Shown here: one piece after another, positions 10,988 through 23,253 of the stretch | How positions within the stretch are numbered: position 1 is the first letter of the stretch | How the letters are laid out: the number at the start of each line of letters is the position of its first letter | Source of the DNA: Oxytricha trifallax | Lineage: Eukaryota; Ciliophora; Spirotrichea; Sporadotrichida; Oxytrichidae | Assembly: GCA_000711775.1 (NCBI GenBank) | Contig: ARYC01000579.1 | Coordinates: 21,694-85,693, forward strand | Length of the DNA stretch: 64,000 nucleotides | Direction of reading: 5' to 3' | Program-made: the position numbers and the translations under genes | The notes under the pieces: generated by a model | Told to the model about the DNA's origin: nothing | Database searches by the model: none | What the model saw: only the letters and a program-made list of their open reading frames with translations

Positions 10988-12216
10988 TGTTCCAACCGAG
11001 ACCCCCTCCCACCCCCCTCCCAGGTCTAAAACGAGAACCCCCATCCCACCCTAACTAGACCCCCCTCCCACCTCAATAACATCCCTATTCATATGAAAAC
11101 TTAGATCCTCGATGTTTTAATCATTTTCCACATGACATCTAGATCTCATTTTTAATATACATAAAAATATCTTTTGCAAAAATTTTCTCAATCATTCAAA
11201 TACTTTTCTTTTCTTTAGTTTAACATCTTTCACTACGTCCGTATACTATTTTGTTTATATGCTCCCATAGGAAATTAATAAAATATATTTCAATTTACTC
11301 GTGAATAATATAATTAAAAAGATTTTGAGCCAACAAACTCATTAAACTATGTATAATAATCACAGAACTAAATTTAAATAAACATGTATTCACTTTAATA
11401 GTCTATATTCGAATTTAATTAATTTTTTATTGCATTGCTTTTCCAATTATTCTATAATTACTACCCATTAACATTTATAAAGTAACTAATTTATAGTTAT
11501 GGAAAAATTGGATATGAAAGTATATTAAAAATAAAAACCAATTTTATTCACTATAATCATAAACTAGTTTGTAAAAGGATTGATTTAAGTATAAACAACT
11601 TCTTTTTAATAAAATAAGATAGCTTTAAAACTGAATTTTGATTATAGTGAATAAAAATTGGTTTTATTTACTTTTAATTATACTTTCATATCAATTTTTC
11701 CATAACTATAATTAGTTACTTTTATAAATGTTAATGGTAGTAATTATAGAATAATTGGGAAAACAATGCAATAAAAAATTAATTAAATTCGAATATAGAC
11801 TATTAAAGTGAATACATGTTTATTTAAATTTAGTTCTGTGATTATTATACATAGTTTAATGAGTTTGTTGGCTCAAAATCTTTTTAATTATATTATTCAC
11901 GAGTAAATTGAAATATATTTTATTAATTTCCTATGGGAGCATATAAACAAAATAGTATACGGACGTAGTGAAAGATGTTAAACTAAAGAAAAGAAAAGTA
12001 TTTGAATGATTGAGAAAATTTTTGCAAAAGATATTTTTATGTATATTAAAAATGAGATCTAGATGTCATGTGGAAAATGATTAAAACATCGAGGATCTAA
12101 GTTTTCATATGAATAGGGATGTTATTGAGGTGGGAGGGGGGTCTAGTTAGGGTGGGATGGGGGTTCTCGTTTTAGACCCTGGGAGGGGGGTGGGAGAGGG
12201 GGTCTCGGTTGGAACA
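10988..12216. mobile_element. 1229-bp foldback element with C-rich ends and GATTAC duplication
   Basis: Inverted arms of roughly 580-600 bp run inward from TGTTCCAACCGAGACCCCC and its complement. The outermost ~100 bp of each arm is polypyrimidine/polypurine, with repeated CCCCC-TCCCACC blocks. GATTAC flanks both sides (10982-10987 and 12217-12222). It is inserted within the kinase C-lobe of the fossil TBE. No coding sequence; arms are nearly identical, so insertion or arm homogenisation is recent. Confidence 0.9.
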
Positions 12217-12440
12217 GATTACTACTGCTGTGAATGAGAAAAATATTCAAACCAGAGAAAACAGCGCCATCTTCAATAGAATATGATTAAAGGTAAAATG
12301 AGAGAAATGTCTTAGTAAATTATTCTAAAGTCTAACAGTAGAGCACATTTACACAATTAAATAATTAATTTGATTAGGAAATCAAGGAAAGAATGTTGAC
12401 CTATGATGCCAAAGTACTATGTGAGTTAAAGGTTAAAATA
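12217..12440 (+). pseudogene. Fossil TBE kinase gene, C-terminal end
   Basis: Beyond the foldback the frame gives MREMSQQIILKSNSRAHLHN (about 12297-12360), aligning with KQMAEQIIIKPNSRSDISIE near the C-terminus of the A protein. It ends close to the right terminal repeat, as in intact TBEs. Confidence 0.75.
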
Positions 12441-12469
12441 AATACCTCTAATACACACTAATTTACAAA

Positions 12470-12562
12470 ACATTAACCTAATACCATAATGAACCCGAAA
12501 GTCTTAATTTAGTATGCCTAAATAGACTACTTTTATCAATTAAAAGATTGTAGAAAATTTTG
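12470..12562. repeat. Right terminal inverted repeat of the fossil TBE
   Basis: Contains TAGTATGC, then TAGACTACTTTTATCAAT, in the order found on the complement of TBE D's left end (GTATGCAC..., TAGTCTACTTTTATCAAT). The terminal G4T4 unit has decayed to AATTTTG. Confidence 0.7.
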
Positions 12563-12570
12563 ATTATTAG

Positions 12571-12810
12571 TCACTTTCATGTATTGAGCTTAACTAGAAC
12601 TAAATCTTTGAGTTAAGGATCTTTCATAGATTCATAATTTATTTGAGAGTTACCTTACCTTATATACTTTACAAAGCTTAATAAAGGATAATTTAATTAA
12701 TAAATAATAGAAAGCAAGCTTGCTTGTATATACTATCCTTTAAAAGCTAATCTCATTAAAAATCGTCCGAATGTAATTTACAAGCTCTAATTCAAAGTAT
12801 GTACTGATGA
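12571..12810 (+). repeat. Dispersed repeat, copy adjoining the fossil TBE
   Basis: Similar by eye to 50443-50680: both start AGTCACTTTCATG, share CATAATTTATTTGA and later TGATGAAAAA. Marks the pre-insertion sequence to the right of the fossil TBE. Confidence 0.55.
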
Positions 12811-13390
12811 AAAACTATATCTATTATATAAATTTAGGCTAGGAAGACTATCTGTGCATAATCATTTGGATAATCTCATTCCATAATTTTCCCTATTTTT
12901 TAAAAATATTATTTTCTTAAGTATTTTTCTTGTTTAAAATTTTAATTACAAAGAATGCCTCTAAATTAATATATTTACTTATTTTTAAAGAACTATGATT
13001 ATTAAGGCTTCACTCAGGTGAATTCCTTTTTTTATTGCAAATCATAAATTTCTCACCAAATCAAAAATGTAAAATATAAAGAAAGCAATGAGATTTGTCT
13101 ATCTAAATGAAATTTTTTTAAAAGACCTAGTAAATTTAAAAGAGAAACTCTTATCAAGAGTCACTTTCTATATTATAATAAATCAGAGTAATTTTATGAT
13201 TTTTTAAACTCATATTCACAGTAATCCTACTAAAAGTTAGTTTACAGCAGTTTAAAGAGCAAAACGCAATAAAATTAAGAATAAACTACAATCCATTAGA
13301 AAATCTGGAAAACATAGTTTAGTCACTACATTATAAATTTAATTTGTAGATGAAAGAATTTATAAGATTATAATTGATTTTTATCAGACC

Positions 13391-13407
13391 TAATAATAAT
13401 AATAATA

Positions 13408-13485
<78 letters not shown>
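13391..13485. repeat. AAT trinucleotide microsatellite
   Basis: About 30 tandem AAT/TAA units with one slip near 13407. Confidence 0.95.
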
Positions 13486-13486
<1 letters not shown>

Positions 13487-13499
13487 TGATCACATATAG

Positions 13500-15110
13500 G
13501 TCTCTGGGGCCCCCCGATCTTATATATTTGTAAATATATAAGGGTCAATCCCTTTTCATTAATTCTCTGGTTTGACTTAGTCTCATTCTAGAATTTCACT
13601 TATGTGAGGGTTGAATTTGTAGTAGTCTTTTAACAGTTCCTCATGAAAATCTCCGATCTTTTTGTTAGCTCTATTGTCTTAGCTGACAGTTTATTCATGA
13701 TTTCAATGATCTTCTCATGTTTTTCTTCTTCTATCAGGTTGAAAATAATGCCTGTAATGAAAGCCATGGATTAAAGCATTATGGGTTTTGAAATTCCTTC
13801 TGATTAGATAAGTATCTAGTCTGTATTTGCAGGCTTCAGAGTCATCATTAATTATTCCAAATCCTGGTGGTACATATCCTCTAGTTTTAGGGATACTTGT
13901 CATTAGTTAGAACCATTTCTTTGGTGGTTCTATTCTTGAACATTAATTTTCTACTACCAGAAAATATTTTTTTTGTCTGGTCTACTCCAGTACAATAAGT
14001 TTAGTATATTATGGGTATTTTTAAAACATCTTTGGTAAAACTTGGTCCAAAAGTTTCCCATTCTTATCTTTGTTCAAAGTCTAGCTCCCCATATACATTT
14101 TTAGGTAGAGTGAGTTGAAGCATCATTAACATATAGTTGATTTCAACCTCCGTCCAGTGTTGGTCAGTGACTATGCTCTTACTGTCTTTTGCCTAAATAT
14201 ATTTAAATCTTAAATCTTATATTGATAAAACTAAGCTATTTTAGTTTTTAATAGTAAGTGCAGTCATCAGTTTAAGTCAGTGCGTCACTGATCAAGTTAT
14301 TCGGTTCTCTTGTTACTCACTTTACTGTTTGTTTAAGTTCAAATTTTGGAGTTGAGTGTTTGTTAGTTATTTTGAACTCATCTTGCATTTCCACTTCTTA
14401 AGTATGTGGATAAGTTCTTTTTAAGACAGATTTTTTTCTTTTTTGTCTGTTTGTTTTAGGTCTTCGTTACTTATTGTGTGGAAGATTTAAAAAAACTTAA
14501 GAATTATTTAGTCAGTCGCTAATTAGTCAGATAGTTTAATTACATTGCTCGGTTAGGCGGTATTTAGTACTAATCTTGTGTGCTACTCTTTAATATTTAA
14601 CACGTGTTTTATATTTGAGAAGTTTGTGAAAGCTATCGTTATGGCTAAAAAAGATTGTTTGTACCATGGTTAACTATAATTCTTAGTTAACTGTGAAGCA
14701 TTGGATCTGATCTGATGATTCTAAGTCTAATAGGTGCTTAGGATTAAGTATATCTTTTCCATATGATAATTTTAGTATGGTTTGTTGAAGTTTACCTATC
14801 AGTTCTCTTCTGAGAGGTTGACTGTTTTTAATGATTCTATTGAAGAAATTTATCAAGATAATTCTATGACCTCTAGGTAATTTATTAAAACCTAGTAAAT
14901 AATTTTGGAAAGGTCCTTATATCACTTGTTTAAGCGAATATTGCGGAAATTGTTTTATGAATCTTAAATATTCCGTAAGGTCGGCATTTTTAATTGCCTT
15001 GCTAAGGAAGTATATCATTTCTAATTAATCGTTACGATCCCAGAGCAAGATTATTTGCAATTTAATATTGAAGTAACTATTATAGGACTTAATAATTTTA
15101 AATTATTTTT
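13500..15110 (-). pseudogene. Split or decayed protein-coding region of unknown function
   Basis: Read on the minus strand with TAA/TAG as Gln, four successive open segments in changing frames look coding: about 15110-14527 (LRFIKQFPQYSLKQV, PRGHRIILINFFNRII), 14540-14292 (KKEKNLSQKELIHILKKW), 14270-13845 (DQHWTEVEINYMLMM, PKNVYGELDFEQRQEWETF) and 13895-13500 (LEDMYHQDLEQLMMTL, MAFITGIIFNLIEEE). Adjacent segments overlap or nearly abut, so together they could encode about 500 residues. No known domain recognised. Either a pseudogene with three indels, or macronuclear segments with very short internal eliminated sequences. A standard-code ORF at 13715-13903 is a shadow frame. Confidence 0.55.
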
Positions 15111-15544
15111 AATTTTTTAATTTATGTTTATAATTAAAATTTAAAACTTTATATTATATTGTCCAAATTGAAATTTTCATACTACAAGAAAATTTACAAA
15201 AACTTTTAAAAATGATAAATTTTAATTAGAAATCAAAGAATTAGAAAATTTACTGGTTCAAAAAATAAGAAAAAGCTACATAAAATCTATGTAAATAAAG
15301 AATGCAACAAACTCTAAAGAGATTTCGAAGATCATATCGAGAAAGAGCAGAAGATTACGATTAAGAGAGTAAGGAGCCTAGAAATTGATTTTAAGAAGTC
15401 AAGAATATCCTCAGAGTGGATTGAATTACGTTAAATGAAGAAATGCACTTACACATTACATAAATGTAAATTTTTATCTTCTTATTTTTAATATAAGCTC
15501 GAGAGAGAAATCATAAAAACCAATAATTCCATTAATCTAAGTGT

Positions 15545-15885
15545 TTTAACAGTTTTATTTGAATTATTGATTTTTTAGTTAATAGAGTTTTTAACGCTGA
15601 GTAGGAGTAGGAGTAGCAGATAAATTACTAATGTGCGATCAATAATTTTCGAGATACTACCCATCCTAAATTAACTTTTAAATATAAAATTATGAGCAAA
15701 TTTATATTTTAATGGAAAATTTAATATTTATGAAAATAGGAAATTTTTAATTATTTTTACTATAATTTAATAGTTGGATGGAAAATATCTCGAAAATTAT
15801 TGATCGCTCACTAGAAGTTTTTTTGTTTCTATTACTCAATGTAAAGAACTCTATCAGACTAAAAAATAAATAATATAAATAATGG
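15545..15885. repeat. Imperfect inverted repeat (old foldback remnant)
   Basis: The arm at about 15545-15680 (GCGATCAATAATTTTCGAGA inside it) pairs imperfectly with about 15765-15885. Several mismatches and unequal arms suggest an old element. Confidence 0.6.
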
Positions 15886-18840
15886 GGGTGTTTGATTTCA
15901 TAGTCGAAAAAAGTGTTCGAGTTCAGAGCCAACTCTAATCTAAAATAATTTCAAATAAAATAAAACGACTATTAAGTTTACATTAACTTATTTACAATAG
16001 ATATATTCACTTTAAAACTGTGAGGAGCTTAAATTCATGAATGATAAGCTGAAAAAAAGAAAAGAATTAAAGAAATCATCAGTGTATAGTAAGCAGCAGA
16101 TGATAGGCTGGAGAATAAAAATACCACTAAAGCTGAGAAAGATTCTTAATAATTTATAATTATTTCGTTTAAGCTTTAAATAATTTAAATTATATAATAT
16201 TATGAGATTATTATAATATATTAAGCGCAAACATTTACTAATATAAAATCAATATATATTATTGAGCAATTTGGTCTTAATAGAAAATAAAAAACAGATT
16301 TTTCAATTACGGAAGCAGGCAAAGAATTAAATAATTAGGTTAATAAATAGTATTAAATAACTAATTATTGAGAAAAAATTAAAAAAGCTTGTATTTTCTT
16401 AGCTGTAGAATAGATATACAAGTAAGTATAAATAAAATTTATCAAGTAATTTATTTAAGAGAAACTCTCTATGTGGGATTTTAAATTCAAGATTGTTGAT
16501 AGAGTGCTAAGAATATTCAAATCATTACTCATAAATTTGAGGTAAGCTAAAAATTATGAAAAGTAAGTGAAATTTTAAATATAATTAACAATTTGAATAT
16601 AAGGGCTATAAAGGAATCAACATAATTAAGAATGAAAGAGTATTTGCAAAAAAAATAGCGATTTGTTTTTACATTATCTATAAGGTATATTTTATGAATT
16701 TCCCCAAGATATTCTGACTGCCTTCGTTAGACTTTTATCTTTAATCTTGATAATATATAAGCTTAAAATATTACAATATCGTCCAGTCCAGCTTCAAATT
16801 GCTTATAAGTCCATTCTTAATTTAGAGGTTAAAGAACACATCTATACCGAAATTATGTAATATCCTAGATAATTTAATAAACATAAAAATTTAATTTATA
16901 AATATTATTAAAAATTAAATATAGACTACTCTTAATAAAATTATCTTCAGTGATATTTAATTATTGTTTACTTTTAATTAAATTTATTATTGTTAATTAA
17001 TAATTAATATTTTAATAAAGATGTTAGTATAAATAGGGCATAGATTAGGGGTTAAAAGCCTTGCATTAAGAATGGGCTAATGATCTTTTGAAGTTCGAAG
17101 ATGTCAATTTATTAATTTAAAAAATATTTTGAGCTATTGATGTCTCACTTTTGCCGTTTAGACATATTAAGATAATCAAAATTTTTAAGACTTGCTCATA
17201 TATAGCTTATTAAGATCAATAATCTTAGAATAATTTCATTCATTGATGCTCATATAGATTCTTCTTTGCCTAATTGATTTTTGTCCATTACAATTAAAAT
17301 CTCTATTAAAAATAGATTTCCATATATTCTTTACAAAAATTTTAGCATATATTTATATGCAAAATTTTTCTGTGAATTCAGTATGGGTTATTTGAATCTG
17401 GAAAATTAAATACACGAAGTAGCGAGCAATCTAAATATGAGAAGAAATTTAAATTGATTCATTCAAATGAGACATTTTATTTTAATCATAAATAATAAAG
17501 TTTATTGATTACAAAATAAGTAGACATTAAACTTTGATAATGATTTATCACAACTAAATTTGACTCAGAGGTCCAACTAGATATCAATCATAAACTTAAG
17601 TTCTAGAAGTTCTCTAAAAAACATGCTGAAAATGGTCCATTACATTAGTGTCATAATCAAACTGAACTTGACTATACTTGTAAATATAAAAAAAAATACT
17701 GCAATTCATCTACTTATATTCTTAATTGGTAGCCTATCAAGATTATAATCATAACTAATTTCTTAATATAATTCCTATTGATCAACTTAAAGGAGATCAG
17801 TTTATGATGTTGATAAAAAGGATATTCTCAAAACTATAAATAACTTAAATATTAAAATTTTAACATAAGACACGATCAAAATAGTTCTTAAGCTATTGAG
17901 ATGTAAATAAGATTATTCTCACCTAACATAGATTTTTTTATTTTTTTATTGAGATACAATATTATTAATGACAATCTAATGTCTCTTAATTTTTAATTTA
18001 TTTAATAAATTTAAGATGAGTCATCACAATCTCTAAGGAAGCTTGTTTTAAGGTTTGAAGGCAAGCGGTTGTGCTGATATTGCTCCTAAATCTTGTTTTG
18101 CTATCAATAAGAGCTATAATTGGGCTTTCTAACAAACATTAATTTTTATAATGCATTAGATATTATTAATAATTACAATCTTATAGGATGTTTCAAAGAA
18201 ATAAAAGGTGACCAGATGAATATAATGCTCAATTTAAATAATAAAATAGCAGGCGATTAAACACAATCTAATATCAACTTATGCATTTATTTTCATTCAT
18301 ATCCTTAACAATTCAATACAAGTTGTATGGATTTTTAATCTATTTATAAAAATTAAAAGTTCCAAGTGTGAAAAACACAAAGTCAAACTTACTATGATTA
18401 AAAGTAAACACACTTAGATATATGAAGGCAAATTAAGATGAAAAATCTTGCATGCCATTCATAGAATGGGTGTTCAAACCTCCCGACTACTATTAAAAGC
18501 AAATTGCAGTTAAAAATATATTTTAAAGTAAGTGAGTCTTATTGAAATAATTTTAATATCCATAATAGAATTATCAATCACGACCACCAATAAAAGTTCA
18601 ATTTATAATTAAAATTTAACATTACTCAGAGATAACAAATGCCTAAATAGAACTAATCATAACATATGTTAATAAATTAACAATTTATATATATTCATGC
18701 TGAATCAATTCCTTCAAAATATTTGTATTATAGAATTTTGAATTAGAATATAAGAGCATGAATACATGTAAGATCAGAAGATGTTGTGTCTTTCATTAAA
18801 AATATAAATTACAAACATAAATATCTATATTTTTATTTTT
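15886..18840. other. AT-rich stretch, no supported gene
   Basis: Nothing firm in either strand. At about 17620-17720 a frame reads LHQCHNQTELDYTCKY then KKKYCNSSTY, which vaguely recalls a finger pair, but histidine positions are missing. Confidence 0.4.
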
Positions 18841-18990
18841 GCAGGTGTTATCCTAGGAAGCTATAGCGGATGAAGATAAAAGCTCAGTAAAGAAACACAA
18901 AAGGGTCAAAGATACTTATACAAATGCAGTTAAAGCTAAAAATACTAGAGATTTGATAATGGAAAAAGTTTTGTTTGCTTTATAAATTAA
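18841..18990 (+). CDS. Short coding-like island
   Basis: About 50 codons with TAG as Gln read QVLSQEAIADEDKSSVKKHK and on to MEKVLFALQI, a charged, plausible protein segment. It begins right after TTTTTGCAG, which resembles a 3' splice site, and ends in AT-rich sequence. Candidate exon or macronuclear-destined segment; function unknown. Confidence 0.3.
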
Positions 18991-20689
18991 ATACTACTAT
19001 TTAAATTTTATTAATCTTTATATCTAATTGTTTTTATTTAAAATTAATCATGATTAATTCATTTGAAATACTCGCAATTTATAATATTTATGAGCAATTG
19101 TTAAATCATTTTCTTGATTACTCATCCCTCTACTGCCTTCATTGTTGTTATTATTGATAAAATAGAAAAGAATCGTGAATAATAAATTTAAATAATATAC
19201 AAACTGCCATTAATTAGATAACTTTAGATATAAGTTTAACAATGAGAGAGAAAAATGAATTAAATATATGCTTAATGAACAGCATAAAGTGATAAATTCC
19301 TTTCAGTCATTTATTATTTACTTATGAAATTTTATTTTCATTATGATTTTCCAATCCAAATGTTGTTCTACGAAGAATTATAATTAGTGCTTTCATTGGA
19401 CTTAGTATTTTTATTCTGAAAATGGAATTTTATATCTTTTGAAGTCATTATTTATGTTCCGCAGTATTGGTAGTCTCATTCTATAGTTGTAAGTAGAAAT
19501 GTTCATTTTTTCTGCTAATTGAATTCTAAGAAGTGAAATTAGCATTTATAGGTTTAAATTCTTGCTATATATAAACTTACTTTTATATAAATGTGATAAA
19601 ATCTCAAGAAACTTCTGGGAGGTTTTGTTATTATTGTATATTATTTATCCATTTTAGTTATGTAATTAAAGTTTATAAATATATTACGTTGATTTGTGAA
19701 TTCAAACTATTTTTTATCTTTGAAAATATATGATCGATAATTATCAATAAATCATTTAAATACGATTCTATCATTATAATGCTAGTAATCGAATGTGTGT
19801 TCCTTTTCTTCTGATTTAATTACCAAATACACTGAAAACTATCTTTACTGGTGCATTTATCATAGAGGTATAGATAAATCTACCTGCTAGAGATTTCGAA
19901 CTCATGTCTTACTTTCCAAATTCACTAAGGTTTAAGGCCATGAGTGCTGTTTCTTAAAGATAGTACTTGTCTTGTATTGTTGCTCATCATTCGATTGCTA
20001 ATTATGTTTAGAATAATCGCGTCCATTGGAAATTAAATTATAAATAATTTAGAGAATTCATTTGGGGAAATTTCAACAGAATGCATTTTATTTTTAAATT
20101 GTAAGAGAAATTTAAAATCGGAAAGAGTAAATACTAAATCAAAATCATTTCAGGAAAAATATGTTTTTCGACTTTGTTAAACTATAATTAAAAAAACTGA
20201 TTATTTATTAAATAAAATTAAATGAGAAAAGCTCCTAGCTGTACTTGTTTTAATATACCTACAAGATGTCTAATTGGTAGACACAACCCCAAATTTCCTT
20301 GCCAAATAATTTTGAAAAGGTAATACGAAATATTGACCTTCTTTATTCATTATAACCTTAAGATCGTATGTACCAGGCTTGCTATAGTGCTCTTTAAAGA
20401 TCAAACATTAACATATAACTATTGTTCTCTTACTGATACTCAAGATGATTCTGGGAGTTTATGAGACTTCCAAGATCCCAAAATCAAGAACAAAGCATGA
20501 GTGTAATTTCCCTTACTGTTTACTGTTGTATTATGATAGTAATTAGGTTTTGAGTATTACGGCTAATTAATGTAAAAAACGCGTCTAAAAACTCAAAATT
20601 AATAATGAATTTATATGTTAGTTTATCAATGTTTTTATGAAAAAATATATTAATAAACTATCTTAAAAAACTCATGATTAACTCTCTAT
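18991..20689. other. AT-rich stretch without a gene
   Basis: No convincing frame, tRNA fold or repeat was seen in this interval. Confidence 0.4.
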
Positions 20690-21150
20690 CATATTATAAA
20701 ATATAGATTATCACTCTCCATATTTTCCACAAATTATTTTAAATAGTAGGTACTAGTCTATGCATTTAAGAGACACACTTAAAGAGTTAAGTCTTTGTCA
20801 GAACTCTTTTGTATATTTATCTCTAATCTCTAATGCTAAAACATTTATCTTTAGATTGTTTAAAATCGCTTTGCAATTCAATATACTTCAAAACTTAATT
20901 GAGGTATATTAATAAATTAAAATTAAATATCTAAATTTAGTGTACTAAATAATAAATCATTATTTTATAATAATTTTCTAGATATCATCAGTCTTTTTTA
21001 CAAAGTAAACAGTTTAATTGCCTCTTAAGCTATTATCATTTTTGCTTGAAATAAATTCGATTTCTCCATCAATCAGGAGATTAAACCAATATCTTAAATC
21101 TTTATCATTTCCCGATTGGGAGCTCTGGTTACTCCTTAAAACGGTGTATA
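20690..21150 (-). pseudogene. Coding remnant of unknown function
   Basis: On the minus strand, 21110-20965 reads DKDLRYWFNLLIDGEIEFIS then RGNQTVYFVKKTDD, and 20890-20710 reads LQSDFKQSKDKCFSIRD onward, in different frames, with TAA/TAG as Gln. Codon pattern looks protein-like but no family is recognisable. It lies just outside TBE A and is unrelated to it. Confidence 0.3.
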
Positions 21151-21387
21151 ATAGTACTAATCACATTTAAAATTTCATTAAATTTTAAATGCTTCATAGA
21201 GATAGTTAATTGTATCCCAATCTTTATTTATTATAGTTTGAATTATGAATTATAGCCTTAATTGATTTTTAAAATGAATATTCATTATTATTAAGTTTAA
21301 CTTACAGTTGTTTCTTTGGTGGCTTGAAATGAAGTCCCTCAGGGAAAGGCAATATTTACTTAGAAGTTAAATTTTCAAAAGTCCAAT

Positions 21388-21465
21388 CAAAACCCCAAAA
21401 CCCCTTAATGAGGTTTATAAGTGCTTTGATTTGTAGGGAATTTGTTAGGGGTTGGGGTTATTAAT
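21388..21465. repeat. TBE A left terminal inverted repeat
   Basis: About 78 bp with 17 bp of C4A4-type telomeric sequence at the tip, complementary to 29488-29565. Confidence 0.95.
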
Positions 21466-21506
21466 AGGTTTTAATGTGAAATTTATAGTAAATGTATTTA
21501 ATTTAA

Positions 21507-22784
21507 TCACTCAAAATGCACCTTAGGATCATGTGGGAGAGGTCTGAAGTTTATCTTACTTAACCACAACTCTATCTACTCTATTGATATGTCTGATCTT
21601 GAGTTTGGTTTAATTATTATTTACTCTGCCATTTGTTTTATTGATTGAGATACTCTTGTTTTGTCAATAAATTGCTTTATTCTTTGTTTAGCATCCTTCT
21701 CGCATCTTGTAGAGTAGTATTCATTGCGAGGCATATCGCACTCTATTATTATTGCTGCTAAAGCCCACACATCCCACTAAAAGTCTCCATCTCTCCAGTC
21801 CTCTCTTTCTGGATAGTACCCTTGCGTTCCCATTACAGTTCCAAGCCTTGATACTTCCACTCTTTAAGCTCTGTTGAAATCGATTATTGCTACTCTTACA
21901 GGTGAGAAGTTTATCATTATATTTTCTGGCTTCAAATCTCTGTGAACAAACCCTAACTTATGAAGCTCTTTAATACCTTATACGGTCTGAGTTGCTATTT
22001 ATCCAAGTTACTTATGATTCCTTTGATCTGTTATGAAATCTCTTAGGGTCATTTCATAGAGTGGAAGTCTGAAAGCAACATGATCCTTGGCAAGGAGAAC
22101 AGCATCTAGCTTGATTAAGTAACTACACTCTTTAAACTTTGCTTGAGTGAGTACTTGATACTCATTTGTAAACTCCATCTAATATTTATCATCACTTAAG
22201 AGATAGTTGAAGGGATACACCTTGTATGCGTATTGATGATCATTGATAACTTTCTTATCAAAGGAGTCTTCTAATATTAGGTAGCTTTAAAGAGAAGTAT
22301 CTAGGTCAATTTAAGCAAGAACCGGTATTTTCTTGTATTGAATCTTGATCATAATTCTTGTTATTTCAGAGGTCAGTTGGTTGCGTGCCTTCCTAACGTA
22401 CTCTAACTCTCTTGCTTATTCAGGCACAACGACCTTAGAATATTCCCTCGCTTTTCTTTTGTTGAGAAGCTTCAGCTCAACTTCATGATTCTCAACTTCT
22501 ATATCTTTCTTGTGAGCTTTTAATAGATGCTTCTTCAAGTCTCTTGTATGAGAGTATTGCTTATGGCCTTCAAAGCAGACATACTTTCCATCTATTTTAT
22601 CATGCTTTAAGTATACAGTGGGCTTGGCTTCTCTATGCTCTTTCTTATGTCTGTACCAGCTTGATTTATGAGCAAAATCTCTCTCACATAGCTCACAAAA
22701 ATAGACTTCAGCTTCTTCAGTTTGTATAGGAATTTCATTAATACCTTTCTCCTCCTCTCTGTCTCCCACACACTTATTTGCCAT
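21507..22784 (-). CDS. TBE A zinc-finger/kinase protein (intact, 425 aa)
   Basis: The frame runs from ATG at 22784 to TGA at 21507-21509, with about a dozen TAA/TAG codons as Gln. Residues about 29-49 form a C2H2 finger (FCELCERDF, then HKKEH). A second, incomplete finger lies near 66-88 (YVCFEGHKQYSHTRDLKKHL), with Glu-Gly-His where the second Cys is expected. The C-terminal half is a protein kinase C-lobe: catalytic loop GFVHRDLKPENIM near residue 270, then IDFNRAQ, with DFN in place of DFG, then DWRDGDFQWDVWALAAIII. An N-lobe glycine loop is not obvious. This corresponds to the ~57-kDa class of TBE protein, whose role in transposition is not established. It is divergently transcribed from the 22-kDa gene, but B now sits between them. 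Confidence 0.9.
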
Positions 22785-23134
22785 TTATTTTCTATTATTA
22801 ATTTCTATTTTAATAACAGAGACCTCAAGTGATAGCTCTGGTAGTTCCTTATGAGAGTTCATCTCACAGCTATCACACTTTTTATTGACGCCAAAGGTAA
22901 GTCTCATTTAGTTTGATGGAAGTGTTGTTGTTTTTCTTAAAATGTTAGCGCTCATATTTAAATTTGAATTTAAAATTATAAAACTGCCTCTATAACTGAG
23001 AGCTTATATGAGAGCTTTCCAAGCCTACAAGTTTCAAGGGAAGTTTTAAGAGTATTATAGAAGATATATGAGTGCTAAGAGACGAACCAGCTCTAAATAT
23101 AGGTGAGAAAGTAACCATTTTAACTATCAATAAT

Positions 23135-23253
23135 AAGTTGATTATAGCACGTACCAATTTAGGAGGTGCTCCTAATTAAGTACGTACTGTTTTAGGAGGT
23201 ATTTTGTCATTTTATGATTAAAATTAGGGTGCTCCTAATTAAGTACTAGCATT
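23135..23253. promoter_or_regulatory. Left half of TBE A divergent intergenic region
   Basis: Contains CTCCTAATTAAGTAC twice, once as half of a hairpin with ACGTACC...TTTAGGAG. Two more copies lie on the other side of the B insertion (27370-27425). Position between divergently transcribed genes suggests a shared promoter; this is inferred. Confidence 0.45.

Larger units (their letters stand above)
3750..12562 (+). mobile_element. Fossil TBE transposon carrying four later insertions
   Basis: Diverged terminal inverted repeats at 3750-3845 and about 12470-12562 match the end of TBE D (62603 onward) in sequence and spacing. Between them, in TBE order, lie transposase remnants (+), a 22-kDa remnant (-) and zinc-finger/kinase remnants (+). 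Subtracting the insertions at 5081-5457, 6805-8957, 9795-10441 and 10988-12216 leaves about 4.4 kb, close to the 4.1 kb of TBE B. The flanks are AGT on the left and ATT (or AGT six bases further) on the right, so the right edge is uncertain by a few bases. It belongs to D's terminal-repeat subfamily, not that of A/B/C. Confidence 0.8.

Noticed and set aside
13391-13485. CRISPR-like array
   Set aside because: It is a simple AAT microsatellite without spacers; no CRISPR array was seen anywhere in the window.
17620-17720. Zinc-finger remnant
   Set aside because: Cysteines are suggestive but histidines are absent and no linked kinase remnant was found.
19870-19950. Possible tRNA-like B-box (TTCGAA) region on the minus strand
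   Set aside because: The bases around it do not form a cloverleaf and no A-box was found.
22544-22729. 61-aa plus-strand ORF
   Set aside because: Shadow of the TBE A zinc-finger/kinase gene on the other strand.
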